Of a stretch of DNA of 42,850 nt, positions 28,862-36,888 are shown piece by piece. The stretch's first letter is position 1. Each line of letters begins with the position of its first letter. Under the pieces are notes generated by a model. It was not told the DNA's origin and searched no databases. It saw only the letters and a program-made list of their open reading frames with translations. The stretch covers positions 1 through 42,850 of the forward strand of contig PKVW01000001.1 in assembly GCA_003131585.1 (NCBI GenBank), given 5' to 3'. The stretch comes from Acidobacteriaceae bacterium. Its GTDB lineage: Bacteria > Acidobacteriota > Terriglobia > Terriglobales > Acidobacteriaceae. Position numbers and translations under genes: made by a program.

Positions 28862-28972
28862 TCAGATCGCTCTTCGATTGTCGAACCGGAAGGCAAACTC
28901 CTCCAAGCAGCGTTGCAGGTGCTTCAGGAAGCTCTCGTGAGGGACTCCGCTCGGCCGAGTTTGAATGTGAAC
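28862..28972 (-). pseudogene. Relic of an IS1595-type (ISXO2-like) transposase, C-terminal end
   Basis: The minus-strand peptide ...VHIQTRPSGVPHESFLKHLQ and RCLEEFAFRFDNRRAI matches the final helix of ISXO2-like DDE transposases ('VHTNTVEG...SPKHLQRYLDEFAFRYNNR'). The segment between the VHxxT motif and the last helix is shortened, and no full catalytic domain is found upstream: the frame opens only at 29047 and the preceding 180 nt match nothing clear. It is therefore a decayed fragment. Confidence 0.5.
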
Positions 28973-29154
28973 CAGTCGGAGATCACCGACGCGTTCACGG
29001 ACGCCAGAAAAAGCGGGTGAGCAAAGTGCATCATCGCAGAAATCCACAGCACCCCTGTGACATCCAACCTTGTGCTCACTTCATATTCGTCCCATAATTG
29101 CCCAAGCAGATGCAGCAACATCTAGACGAAGAGCCCGGCAAGAAATCGGGACGT

Positions 29155-29208
29155 AAGGCCTTTGTTCTCCGGATTTTGACCTCTAAGTCCTTTGCGATGC
29201 GGATTTTG
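29155..29208. repeat. Two 24-nt direct repeats in the 28973-29357 gene-free stretch
   Basis: aaggcctttg...ggattttg (29155-29178) recurs as aagtcctttg...ggattttg (29185-29208) with a period of 30 nt. A purine-rich run (ggggggagggg) follows near 29251. I see nothing else in this stretch. Confidence 0.65.
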
Positions 29209-29357
29209 CAGGGATTTTCTTGCTAACCCGATGATTCCAATAGATGCCAGGGGGGAGGGGTATCCGGCGCTGGCAGCGAATGCAGAGGTCCTTCGCCGGC
29301 AAAAAACGCGGGCTTCAGGATGACAAGTAGAAAAATAATTTCACGACCTTCTTCGAA

Positions 29358-29921
29358 TCACTTCGCGAGGCGTCTCGTCCAGTCCACGAGGTTTTGCAGT
29401 AGCTGCTGAATTAGCTTCTTCGCGGCGTCATCCGTGAGATTGCCGTTTGCGTCGAACTTCTCTTGCGCTTTGGCGATCATAACCTCGGGCAGGTTCAGGG
29501 GATGCATGTTGAGAAAAATGAAGCTCTGGCGCAGATGATATTGCGCCCGTGCTCCGCCGAGCACTCCGCCGGACGCGCTGATTATCGCCACTGGCTTGTC
29601 GTTCCACGCGCTGTCGCCGTAGGGACGCGAGGCCCAATCGATGGCATTTTTCAGGACGCCGGCGACGCTGTAGTTGTATTCCGGCGTCGCGATCAGAATG
29701 GCGTCGGCGGCGCGAATGCGTTTCTTGAACTCGGTGACGGCAGCGGGCGGAGTTTTTTCGTCGTCCTGGTTGAATACCGGAATCCCGAGCAGATCAAAGA
29801 TTTCGATCTTTGCGTTTGCTCCTTCGGGAACAAGTTGCTGTGCGGCGCGCAGCGCCATGCGGTTGTAGGAACCTTGCCGCAGACTTCCGGCGATGCCAAG
29901 AATGGTGAGGGGAGAGTTCAT
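29358..29921 (-). CDS. NADPH-dependent FMN reductase family protein
   Basis: The product is 187 aa. It has the flavodoxin-like FMN-binding loop GSLRQGSYN (12-20) and the PEYNYSVAGVLKNAIDW segment (from about residue 80), both typical of the family that includes chromate/quinone reductases and SsuE-like FMN reductases. It should be a cytosolic flavoprotein that passes electrons from NAD(P)H to quinones, flavins or metals. It is transcribed away from the molybdopterin synthase gene, about 115 nt apart, so the two may share a divergent promoter region. The physiological acceptor is unknown. Confidence 0.92.
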   Translation of the reverse strand: MNSPLTILGIAGSLRQGSYNRMALRAAQQLVPEGANAKIEIFDLLGIPVFNQDDEKTPPAAVTEFKKRIRAADAILIATPEYNYSVAGVLKNAIDWASRPYGDSAWNDKPVAIISASGGVLGGARAQYHLRQSFIFLNMHPLNLPEVMIAKAQEKFDANGNLTDDAAKKLIQQLLQNLVDWTRRLAK

Positions 29922-30035
29922 GGTTGGTCAGTCCTTATTAGTGGATAGAGATGTCTCCAGTTCGATTCTCCGGTTGAGGGTTTTGGTGCAACTTCTTGCT
30001 CGCGTTAAACTGGCAGTTGACGGACAACTGTTCCC

Positions 30036-30785
30036 ATGCGCGTACGCGTTCTCTTTTTCGGCGTGTTGAAAGATCTCGCCGGTAAGTCCAGCGACTCGCT
30101 GGATCTGCCCGACGGAGCCTTGGTGCGCGATGTGCTGTCGCACTATGCGTCCGAAGTTCCACGGCTGAAAGAATCGCTGGCATCGCTGGCGGTGGCGGTG
30201 AATCAGCAGTATGCGGGAGCGGAGACTCAGCTTAAACCGGACGACGAAGTGGCGCTGCTGCCGCCGGTGAGTGGCGGGTCGGGAGAAGCGGACGGACGAT
30301 CGCACTATGCCTCGATTGTGCGCGATGCGATTGACACGCAGGGTGTTCTCGATCACATCAAGCGTGGCGAGGACGGTGCTGCCGTTGTGTTCGAGGGCGT
30401 CGTCCGCAACCAGACGCGCGGGCGCAGGACGCTCTATCTCGACTACGAGGCGTATGAGGAGATGGCGTTGCAGCAGATGGAGAGCCTCGCCGAGCGGGCG
30501 CTGAAACAATTCCAAGTCCGCGACGTCGCCCTGGTGCACCGGCTGGGCCGGCTCGAGATCGGCGAAACCAGCGTGCTGATTGTGGTGGCTTCTGCCCACC
30601 GAGCCGCCGCATTCGACGCTTGCCGCTGGCTGATCGATACGCTCAAGCGCACCGTCCCCATCTGGAAAAAAGAATATTTCGAGGACGGTGCTGTCTGGGC
30701 CGACGGCGAGCCTTTTCCTGAGGAAATTCCCCGCGGAAATTCCGTTGTCAAAGGCAGCCCCGAACCGAACCGCGCATCTAAGTGA
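30036..30785 (+). CDS. Molybdopterin synthase: MoaD-MoaE fusion
   Basis: The product is 249 aa and joins both subunits of the enzyme that adds the dithiolene sulfurs to precursor Z. Residues 1-81 are a ubiquitin-like MoaD domain ending in the Gly80-Gly81 that must be exposed for thiocarboxylation. Residues from about 90 are MoaE: GVVRNQTRGR, the HRLGRLEIGE strand, SAHRAAAFDACRWLIDTLK, and the catalytic VPIWKKE (Lys211/Lys212). Because Gly-Gly is internal (GG|SGEADG), the chain must be cut there, as reported for the MoaX protein of Mycobacterium tuberculosis, or act differently. No other moa gene is in this window. Confidence 0.93.
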   Translation: MRVRVLFFGVLKDLAGKSSDSLDLPDGALVRDVLSHYASEVPRLKESLASLAVAVNQQYAGAETQLKPDDEVALLPPVSGGSGEADGRSHYASIVRDAIDTQGVLDHIKRGEDGAAVVFEGVVRNQTRGRRTLYLDYEAYEEMALQQMESLAERALKQFQVRDVALVHRLGRLEIGETSVLIVVASAHRAAAFDACRWLIDTLKRTVPIWKKEYFEDGAVWADGEPFPEEIPRGNSVVKGSPEPNRASK

Positions 30786-30877
30786 GCGGGCTGGCGCTGA
30801 GGGACCTCAGAGGCCGGTCAGACGCGAATCCGCGCGGGAAGTTACGCTAGTTCGCGAAGGTATACTTCTTTCACCGA

Positions 30878-31822
30878 ATGAAAAAATCCGCCACCGTGAT
30901 TCTGCTGCTGCTGGCCTGCGCTGTGTCGAGCGCGCAGCAGCCTCCTCCGGCCCAGAGTCAGGCGACGACCGAACCGGACACCACGCTTAAGGTCGACGTC
31001 AAACTGGTCAACGTCTACGTAACCGTTACCGACGCTCACGGAGCGCCGGTCGCCGGGCTCAAGAAAGAAAATTTCGCCGTGCAGGAAGACGGCCGCGAGC
31101 AGACGATCTCGGTGTTCGACAAAGAATCCGCGGTGCCTCTTTCGATCGCGCTTGCCATCGACACCAGCCTGAGCACGCGTCACGACCTGCCGCTGGAGCA
31201 AGCTTCCGCCAAGCGCTTTGCCCGAGCCATCCTGCGGCCGGTCGATGCGCTCTCCGTGTTTGGCTTTAGTGAGACCGTGCTGCAATCCACTGGTTATACC
31301 GCGGAGCTGAAGCGCATCGACGAGGGCATTGACCACATCCGGCTGGGCGCGGCTACGGCGCTGTTCGACGCCGTCTATCTGGCCTCGCGCTCGCTCGACC
31401 GCCGCCAGGGCCGCAAAGTGATGGTGCTGATTACCGACGGCGGAGACACCGCCAGCAAAGTCGACTACAAAGCGGCGGCGCGCTCCGCCGAAGAAGCCGA
31501 AGCCCTGGTCTACAGCATCATCGTGGTGCCCATCGAAAGCAGCGCTGGGCGCGAAACCGGCGGTGAACACGCGCTCATCCAGCTCTCGGAAGACACGGGA
31601 GGCAAGTACTACTATGCGACTTCGATGTCGCAACTCGACGATGCCTTCCGCCAGATCAGCGACGAACTCCGCACCCAATATCTGCTGGCCTACTATCCGT
31701 CGCAACGCACGTCGAACTCGCAGTTTCGCCGCATTCAGGCCGGAGTTACGGGGCCAGCAGAGGCGGCGTCCTACCACGTGCGGCATCGGGCTGGCTACTA
31801 CACGGTTAAGTCGGACTTCTGA
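30878..31822 (+). CDS. Exported VWA-domain protein (acidobacterial VWFA-related type)
   Basis: The product is 314 aa with a signal peptide (KKSATVILLLLACAVSSAQ). A short N-terminal domain (KVDVKLVNVYVTVTDAHG, GLKKENFAVQEDGREQTISVF) precedes a von Willebrand A domain with the MIDAS motif DTSLS (95-99), a conserved Thr (GAATALFDAVY) and the Asp of VLITDGGDT. The combination 'vxVtVtDxxGxpVxgLkkedFxvxEDG' plus VWA is the acidobacterial VWFA-related domain (TIGR03436 type, from memory). Such proteins are thought to bind partners extracytoplasmically through a metal ion. It precedes the large receptor but is separated from it by 438 nt. Confidence 0.9.
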   Translation: MKKSATVILLLLACAVSSAQQPPPAQSQATTEPDTTLKVDVKLVNVYVTVTDAHGAPVAGLKKENFAVQEDGREQTISVFDKESAVPLSIALAIDTSLSTRHDLPLEQASAKRFARAILRPVDALSVFGFSETVLQSTGYTAELKRIDEGIDHIRLGAATALFDAVYLASRSLDRRQGRKVMVLITDGGDTASKVDYKAAARSAEEAEALVYSIIVVPIESSAGRETGGEHALIQLSEDTGGKYYYATSMSQLDDAFRQISDELRTQYLLAYYPSQRTSNSQFRRIQAGVTGPAEAASYHVRHRAGYYTVKSDF

Positions 31823-32260
31823 GGATTTCTCGCCCGTGCAGTAATTCCGTGCATGTCCCTGAAGGCTGACCAATGCTGAGCGACATAACAAGGTTGACAT
31901 ACTCCTTACCACGCGTGCGGAAGAGACCCGGCTCTTCCTTTTCCAACAGCGAGAATATGATTTTGTGGATGTTTTGCGATGCTCGGTTTGTTGTTTTCTG
32001 CTATTTGCGCCCTCCAGATCCTCGTAAGTAATTGATAAACATAGTGATGCTAGATAGGCACTGGACCTGTGCGCGGCTGGCCGACAAATTGCTTTAGCTT
32101 ATCTGTCGATCCAGCGCCAAAGATCAGCTAACTGTTTTGCGGTGGTGTGATTCTGCGGGAAGATATGGGTTCCCGCCAGCGCCTCGATTGATAGCGTTTC
32201 AGCTCTTGTAAGACTTTTAAGATTTTTCGATAGAGAACAGTTCCGAAAGGAAGGTTTACG
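31823..32260. other. Gene-free stretch before the TonB-dependent receptor
   Basis: This 438-nt leader region is less GC-rich than its surroundings. A TTGACA hexamer lies near 31893, but no matching -10 follows at normal spacing. GGAAGG a few bases before 32261 is the ribosome site. I see no stable hairpin or riboswitch-like fold by eye. Confidence 0.4.
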
Positions 32261-35200
32261 ATGTCGAACTTCAACTTCTCCCGCCCCGGCGCACGATTTA
32301 TGCTGCTGGCATTGGTTGCCCTCTCCACACTGCTTCTGTCGTCTGTAGCATTTGCCCAGACAACGGTCGCCCAAGGTAGTATTCAGGGCTCAGTGACTGA
32401 TCCCACCGGTGCCGTCGTAAGCGGAGCCAAGATCACGATTTCAAACAAAGCAACCGGCCAGGTTGGAACCACGACGAGTTCTTCCTCGGGCACCTACAAC
32501 TCGGGCGGTCTAATCCCCGGTGATTATGTGATCCGCGTGGAGGCAAGGGGCTTTAAGACCTCGCAGCTTCCGGTTGTCGTGCAGGTAGCCGTGACCGCAT
32601 CCGGCAGTATCAAGCTAGAATTGGGCCAAGAGAGCACCGTGGTTGAGGTACAGGGTTCCGCCATCACCGTGAATACTGAGCAGGCCACGGTGCAGGGAGT
32701 GTTGAGCGGCGAGCAGATTGACGATCTTCCGGTCAACGGCCGCAACTTCCTCGATCTCGCCCAGCTTGAGCCGGGCGTGCAGTTACAGGACGGGACTACG
32801 TTCGACCCCACCAAAGCCGGTTACACTTCGGTCTCTATCAATGGCGTGTTCGGTCGCACACCGCGTATCGAAGTCGATGGTTTGGACGTTAGCGACGAGA
32901 CTGTGGGTACGACCACGCAGAACATCGCCATGAGTTCGATCCAAGAGTTCAATATCGGCCGGTCGTCGCTGGATCTGTCCACGGAAGTGACGGCTTCGGG
33001 TTCGATCAATCTGGCGACTCGTTCCGGGACCAACGCCTATCATGGGCAGGCCTTCTACAACTTCCGCGATGAGCGGGAGGGCTTTGCCAACTTCCCTGAC
33101 GGCCAGTCCTTTCCGTTCCAGCGCAACCAGTTTGGCGGCCGCTTTGGCGGCGCCCTCATCAAAGACAAGCTTTTTTTCTTTGTCGACTCAGAGCGGATCA
33201 AGCAGGACAGCTTCAACGCCGTTTCGATTGGGGCACCCTTCGGCGCACTCTCCGGGGGCTATACCTCACCTTTCCGCAGCACTCAATCGAGCGGCAGACT
33301 CGATTGGGCGGCGACGAAAGACATTCACGTCTTCTACAAGTTCGCTTATGACGTAAACTATTCCAACAGCGACGCCTTTGCCGGCAACTACTCCCTCTAT
33401 TCGAACCGGGACAACACGTTTTCTCATGCGGTTGGCGTGGATTGGAATAAGGGGAGCTGGTCGAATACCTTCCGTTTCGGGTATCTGAAGTTCCACAACC
33501 TTATCGGTGGCGCTACCGGTAGCCTTTCTGGCGGCGAGAATCCAGTTCCGGGCTCGGAGATTTTCTTCGGAGACACCAACTACACGTCCGGGCCGAATTT
33601 CCTGGCTCCGCAGCAGACCTACCAGAGCAACAAGCAGTTTAAGTATGACGGCAGCAAGGTCCGCGGGTCTCACATCATCCGGTATGGGGCCACAGTGAAC
33701 CGAATCCTGGGCGGCGGCTTCGCCGCGTTTTATGGCTTGGGCCCGCAGATTACAACCTTCGTCGACACTGCCGCTGCATTAGGCGCCGCGCCAGGATCGA
33801 CCGGCTTCGGATATAGCTGTGACCCGACGGCGGGGGGCTGTTCCACCAATGTCGGCGACTACCCAGTCCAAGGGGCTATCCTGAGCAATGGCCAAGGGTT
33901 CTTCACGGAAACCCCTCAGTTCGGCGCTCCCGCTGGGGGACAGGCAGACACTCGCTTTGAGGCCTATGTGGGAGACTCCTGGAAGATCAAACCCAACCTC
34001 ACCCTGACCTACGGCTTGCGCTACCTGCGCGACACAGGTCGAACCGATAGCGACTTGGCGCCGATTCCATGCTCGGCGACCTCGTTGATCCCCTGCCAAG
34101 GGAACCTGCTCGACCAGTTCGGCAATACTCCCGGGTTGGGCAACCGGGTTCGTAACCCCAATGACGATTTTGGCCCGCAAGTGGGTTTTGCCTGGGATCC
34201 GACGCACAACGGCAAGACGGTGATTCGCGGTGGCGCCGGTCTCTACTACGAAAACTCCATCTTCAACAATGTGCTTTTTGACCGTCCCGGGAAGTTGGCC
34301 TCGGGCTTGTTCTTTGCCACTGCGAATTTGAGTTGCAACGCGGGGGCTTTCCAAAGCGGCACGACGGGTCAGGTCGGAGTTTTGTTCCCGGGCCAAACTA
34401 CGCCCACGACCTCTATTGACGGTTTGGACTTAGGTACCCAAGTCTGCTTCAACCCGGTCGGTTCGGGTGCGGGTCAGGCTGTAGCGGACCTGCAGACGGC
34501 CTACGATGCAGCGGTTGCCGCGGCTGGTCCTGCCGCAAATGCGAACTTCGTGGGCAATACCCTCTCGCTCGGTCCGGCAGCGGGCTACGCTGCCTATGTT
34601 CCAAATTACCGGAGTACACGCGCCTACCAGATGAACATTGGGATTCAGCGCGAGATCGTGAGAGGTGGAGTACTCACTGCCGACTTTGTGCGTAACGTCA
34701 GCCTCCACTTCCCGCTGACGATTGATGCGAACCATGTAGGTGACGCCAACTATCTGAATCTCCCCGCGGCGCAGAACGCGATTTCCGTGACGAACTCCGC
34801 GTTTGGTTGCGGTAACGGTTTTGATGAGGCCAGCACCCAGTGCGCCCTCGACGCCGGAGCGACCATCAACAACTACACTGGCATAACTGCGAACAGTGCG
34901 GGGGTTACCGCCGGATTGGGCTCCGGGCACGCTTCGCTGTTTGGCTTCGGGCCTTCGGCATTCGGCCTCACCACCGCACAGAGCGCTGCCTTCGGCGGCA
35001 TTAATCCAAACGTGGGTGTTGGCTACTTCCAGTATCCGGCCGGTCGTGCGGTTTACAATGCCTTGCAGACCGAATACAAGCAGCAAGTGCACAGTCCGTT
35101 CCGGGGAATAAGCGGTCTGAACCTTCAGATCGCTTACACGCTCTCCAGATTCGAAGGCAACGGCGGCAACGACCAGAACTTCAGCGCTGTGGCCTTCGAC

Positions 35201-35932
35201 TTCCGCAATCCGACGGGCGCCTTTGGCCCCACCAGCCTCGATCGCACGCACCAGTTCAAGTTCGGTGCGACCTTCGACATCGCGCACCACGGGCCCCGCT
35301 TGAGCGTGATCGGCAGTTTCCTGTCGGCTGCGCCGAGCACGCTCGCGCTGAACACCGGAGGCCAGTTCTCTCCGGCAGAGATTTTCAAGACGGATCTAAC
35401 CGGTGACGGCACGGTTGGGGATTTGATCAGCTCTACCAGTACGAAAGTGGGTAACCCCGGAACTTTCATGCGCGGTGTGACGCCGGGGAACCTCGCCTCT
35501 GTGATCAGTAATTTCAACAGCAACGTGGCGGGTACAATAACGCCCGCTGGCCAGGCCCTGGTCTCAGCAGGCTTGTTCACGCAGGCCCAGTTGGTTCAGG
35601 CCGGCGCAGTTGTTCCGCAGATTCCCGCCCCGCTGGCTAACAACGCAGGCAACACTATGTTTAAGGACGTAGACACGGTTATAGCTTGGCCGTTCAAAAT
35701 CCATGAACGCTTCACTATCGCACCGAGCTTCTCGTTCTTCAACGTTTTCAACTTCGCGAACTTTGGCATCCTGGGTGCCAACGGCATATTGACTGGGGGC
35801 CCCGGTTCGGTGAACGGCACGGCGGCTGGCAACGACCCTACGCATAATGTCCTGCGGTCCGGTTTGGGCACTGGCGTATTCCAAGCCGGTTCACCCCGGG
35901 AGGCGGAGTTCGGACTGAGGATCGATTTCTAA
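32261..35932 (+). CDS. Oar-like TonB-dependent outer membrane receptor
   Basis: The product is 1223 aa. A signal peptide (about 1-33, ending VAFAQ) precedes a carboxypeptidase-regulatory-like Ig domain (GSIQGSVTDPTGAVVSGAKI ... GDYVIRVEARGF). Then comes a plug domain (VLSGEQIDDLPVNGRNFLDL, IEVDGLDVSDE) and a long beta-barrel ending in ...FGLRIDF, whose final Phe is the usual outer-membrane sorting signal. This is the Oar-like layout abundant in Acidobacteriota, thought to import large carbohydrates or other polymers, though the ligand is unknown. It forms a single-gene unit ending in a strong terminator. The antisense frames over it are incidental. Confidence 0.95.
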   Translation: MSNFNFSRPGARFMLLALVALSTLLLSSVAFAQTTVAQGSIQGSVTDPTGAVVSGAKITISNKATGQVGTTTSSSSGTYNSGGLIPGDYVIRVEARGFKTSQLPVVVQVAVTASGSIKLELGQESTVVEVQGSAITVNTEQATVQGVLSGEQIDDLPVNGRNFLDLAQLEPGVQLQDGTTFDPTKAGYTSVSINGVFGRTPRIEVDGLDVSDETVGTTTQNIAMSSIQEFNIGRSSLDLSTEVTASGSINLATRSGTNAYHGQAFYNFRDEREGFANFPDGQSFPFQRNQFGGRFGGALIKDKLFFFVDSERIKQDSFNAVSIGAPFGALSGGYTSPFRSTQSSGRLDWAATKDIHVFYKFAYDVNYSNSDAFAGNYSLYSNRDNTFSHAVGVDWNKGSWSNTFRFGYLKFHNLIGGATGSLSGGENPVPGSEIFFGDTNYTSGPNFLAPQQTYQSNKQFKYDGSKVRGSHIIRYGATVNRILGGGFAAFYGLGPQITTFVDTAAALGAAPGSTGFGYSCDPTAGGCSTNVGDYPVQGAILSNGQGFFTETPQFGAPAGGQADTRFEAYVGDSWKIKPNLTLTYGLRYLRDTGRTDSDLAPIPCSATSLIPCQGNLLDQFGNTPGLGNRVRNPNDDFGPQVGFAWDPTHNGKTVIRGGAGLYYENSIFNNVLFDRPGKLASGLFFATANLSCNAGAFQSGTTGQVGVLFPGQTTPTTSIDGLDLGTQVCFNPVGSGAGQAVADLQTAYDAAVAAAGPAANANFVGNTLSLGPAAGYAAYVPNYRSTRAYQMNIGIQREIVRGGVLTADFVRNVSLHFPLTIDANHVGDANYLNLPAAQNAISVTNSAFGCGNGFDEASTQCALDAGATINNYTGITANSAGVTAGLGSGHASLFGFGPSAFGLTTAQSAAFGGINPNVGVGYFQYPAGRAVYNALQTEYKQQVHSPFRGISGLNLQIAYTLSRFEGNGGNDQNFSAVAFDFRNPTGAFGPTSLDRTHQFKFGATFDIAHHGPRLSVIGSFLSAAPSTLALNTGGQFSPAEIFKTDLTGDGTVGDLISSTSTKVGNPGTFMRGVTPGNLASVISNFNSNVAGTITPAGQALVSAGLFTQAQLVQAGAVVPQIPAPLANNAGNTMFKDVDTVIAWPFKIHERFTIAPSFSFFNVFNFANFGILGANGILTGGPGSVNGTAAGNDPTHNVLRSGLGTGVFQAGSPREAEFGLRIDF

Positions 35933-35958
35933 TCGAGCCTCAGAACGCTTTTTTCCAG

Positions 35959-35987
35959 CCGCTGGCCCTCGGGCCAGCGGTTTTTTT
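35959..35987 (+). terminator. Intrinsic terminator after the TonB-dependent receptor
   Basis: A perfect 10-bp stem (ccgctggccc/gggccagcgg) with a 2-nt loop is followed directly by seven T residues. Confidence 0.95.
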
Positions 35988-36092
35988 GTGGGACTCTGTC
36001 GCGTCTACTTGGCCGCGCCCTTATTGTTTGGGGTTGGGCGTCCCGATCCTTTCGGTAGGATACTGACACGAGTGAAAGGCAGGAGGTTTGCC

Positions 36093-36419
36093 GTGAAGAT
36101 TTTGGTGGCTTTACTCTTCGTTGCGGTTCTGGTTACGCTTGCATTCTCCTTCCAGAGCGGCAGGCCAATACCGCCGGGAATGCGGGAGGCCGACAAACTG
36201 CCGGGGCCAGCCGATGTTCCACCGATCAATCAGCCTGCGAGCGGCCGTCCTTCTCCGGATGTGATGCGGGAGCAGGCCCGCGAACTGGCGTTGCTGGCGC
36301 AGACTATCCCAGCAGACGTCGCCCAAATCAGCAACGGTACCTTGCCCAAGGACATGAGCGAGAAGCTGAAGCGGATTGGAAAGCTGAGCAAGACTTTGCG
36401 CGGCGAACTCAGCCGCTAG
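36093..36419 (+). CDS. Small exported or anchored protein (108 aa)
   Basis: The start is a GTG at 36093, with AGGAGG seven nt upstream; a longer frame from 35988 overlaps the terminator region and is unlikely. The peptide opens with one hydrophobic segment (KILVALLFVAVLVTLAFSF) followed by a Pro-rich linker. It ends in a helix rich in charged residues (MREQARELALLAQTIPADVA ... LKRIGKLSKTLRGELSR) that could form a coiled coil. I recognise no family. It lies 100 nt upstream of hfq on the same strand, but hfq appears to have its own promoter. Confidence 0.65.
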   Translation: MKILVALLFVAVLVTLAFSFQSGRPIPPGMREADKLPGPADVPPINQPASGRPSPDVMREQARELALLAQTIPADVAQISNGTLPKDMSEKLKRIGKLSKTLRGELSR

Positions 36420-36507
36420 CTTGCGCCTTCCATCGGTGCACAAGCTGTCGGGATCCCCGTGCGTTCATTCGAATGCTCCTTCCGGGAAGAACTGTACGCG
36501 GTTTGTG

Positions 36508-36513
36508 TACAAT
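36508..36513 (+). promoter_or_regulatory. Putative -10 element (TACAAT) of hfq, possibly leaderless
   Basis: TACAAT ends exactly six bases before the hfq ATG, the same geometry as at 22844-22849. It overlaps an imperfect dyad, tgtac-N9-gtaca (36492-36510), that could bind a regulator. No Shine-Dalgarno lies before the ATG. Confidence 0.45.
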
Positions 36514-36519
36514 GCCCCT

Positions 36520-36792
36520 ATGCCTTTCCGCGCGCAGGGAAATCCTAACGCCGCTAAGCGGGGGCGGACTCCGCCGCCCGAGGAGACTTTCGAAGAAGCT
36601 AACTTCCTCAAGGCTCTGGGCGAGAAGCAGAAGCTGGTCAGCGTCAAGCTGATGGATGGCCAGACGGTGAGCGGATGGATCGAGTACTACGACAAGCACA
36701 TGGTGCGCCTGACGCGCGAAGGCGCTCCTAATCTATTCATTTTTAAGCACGAGATCATGTACATCGCAGAGGACGGCGGGAAGAAGAAGTGA
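36520..36792 (+). CDS. hfq: Hfq-like RNA chaperone (divergent)
   Basis: The product is 90 aa from the ATG at 36520. The central 50 residues match the Sm fold of Hfq: an N-terminal helix (TFEEANFLKALGEKQKL), Sm1 (VSVKLMDGQTVSGWIEYYD, then KHMVRL) and Sm2 with FKHEIMYIAE, equivalent to Hfq's YKHAIS. The Lys-His pair of Sm2, which binds RNA uridines, is kept. The basic N-terminal extension (about 24 residues) and Lys-rich end are not found in enterobacterial Hfq. It is expected to form a ring and to help small RNAs pair with mRNAs. The usual hfq neighbours (miaA, hflX) are absent; an IMPase gene follows. Confidence 0.8.
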   Translation: MPFRAQGNPNAAKRGRTPPPEETFEEANFLKALGEKQKLVSVKLMDGQTVSGWIEYYDKHMVRLTREGAPNLFIFKHEIMYIAEDGGKKK

Positions 36793-36866
36793 AACCGGCG
36801 TCGGGCTTCGGGCTTGGGCCATGCCGTCGCGGTCCGCGTGATCTTTGACTTCGATTTGTGACGTCC

Positions 36867-36887
36867 GATAGCTGATAGCTAATAGCT
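36867..36887. repeat. Three tandem 7-bp repeats
   Basis: gatagct, gatagct, aatagct run directly into the region before the ATG at 36889. Such short AT-containing repeats stand out from the GC-rich context; they replace any ribosome site for the following gene. Confidence 0.7.
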
Positions 36888-36888
36888 A

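Noticed and set aside
32099-32260. A minus-strand frame end (AETLSIEALAGTHIFPQN...) before the receptor gene
   Set aside because: It reads somewhat like a protein but has no proper start outside the receptor's coding region and matches no family I know.
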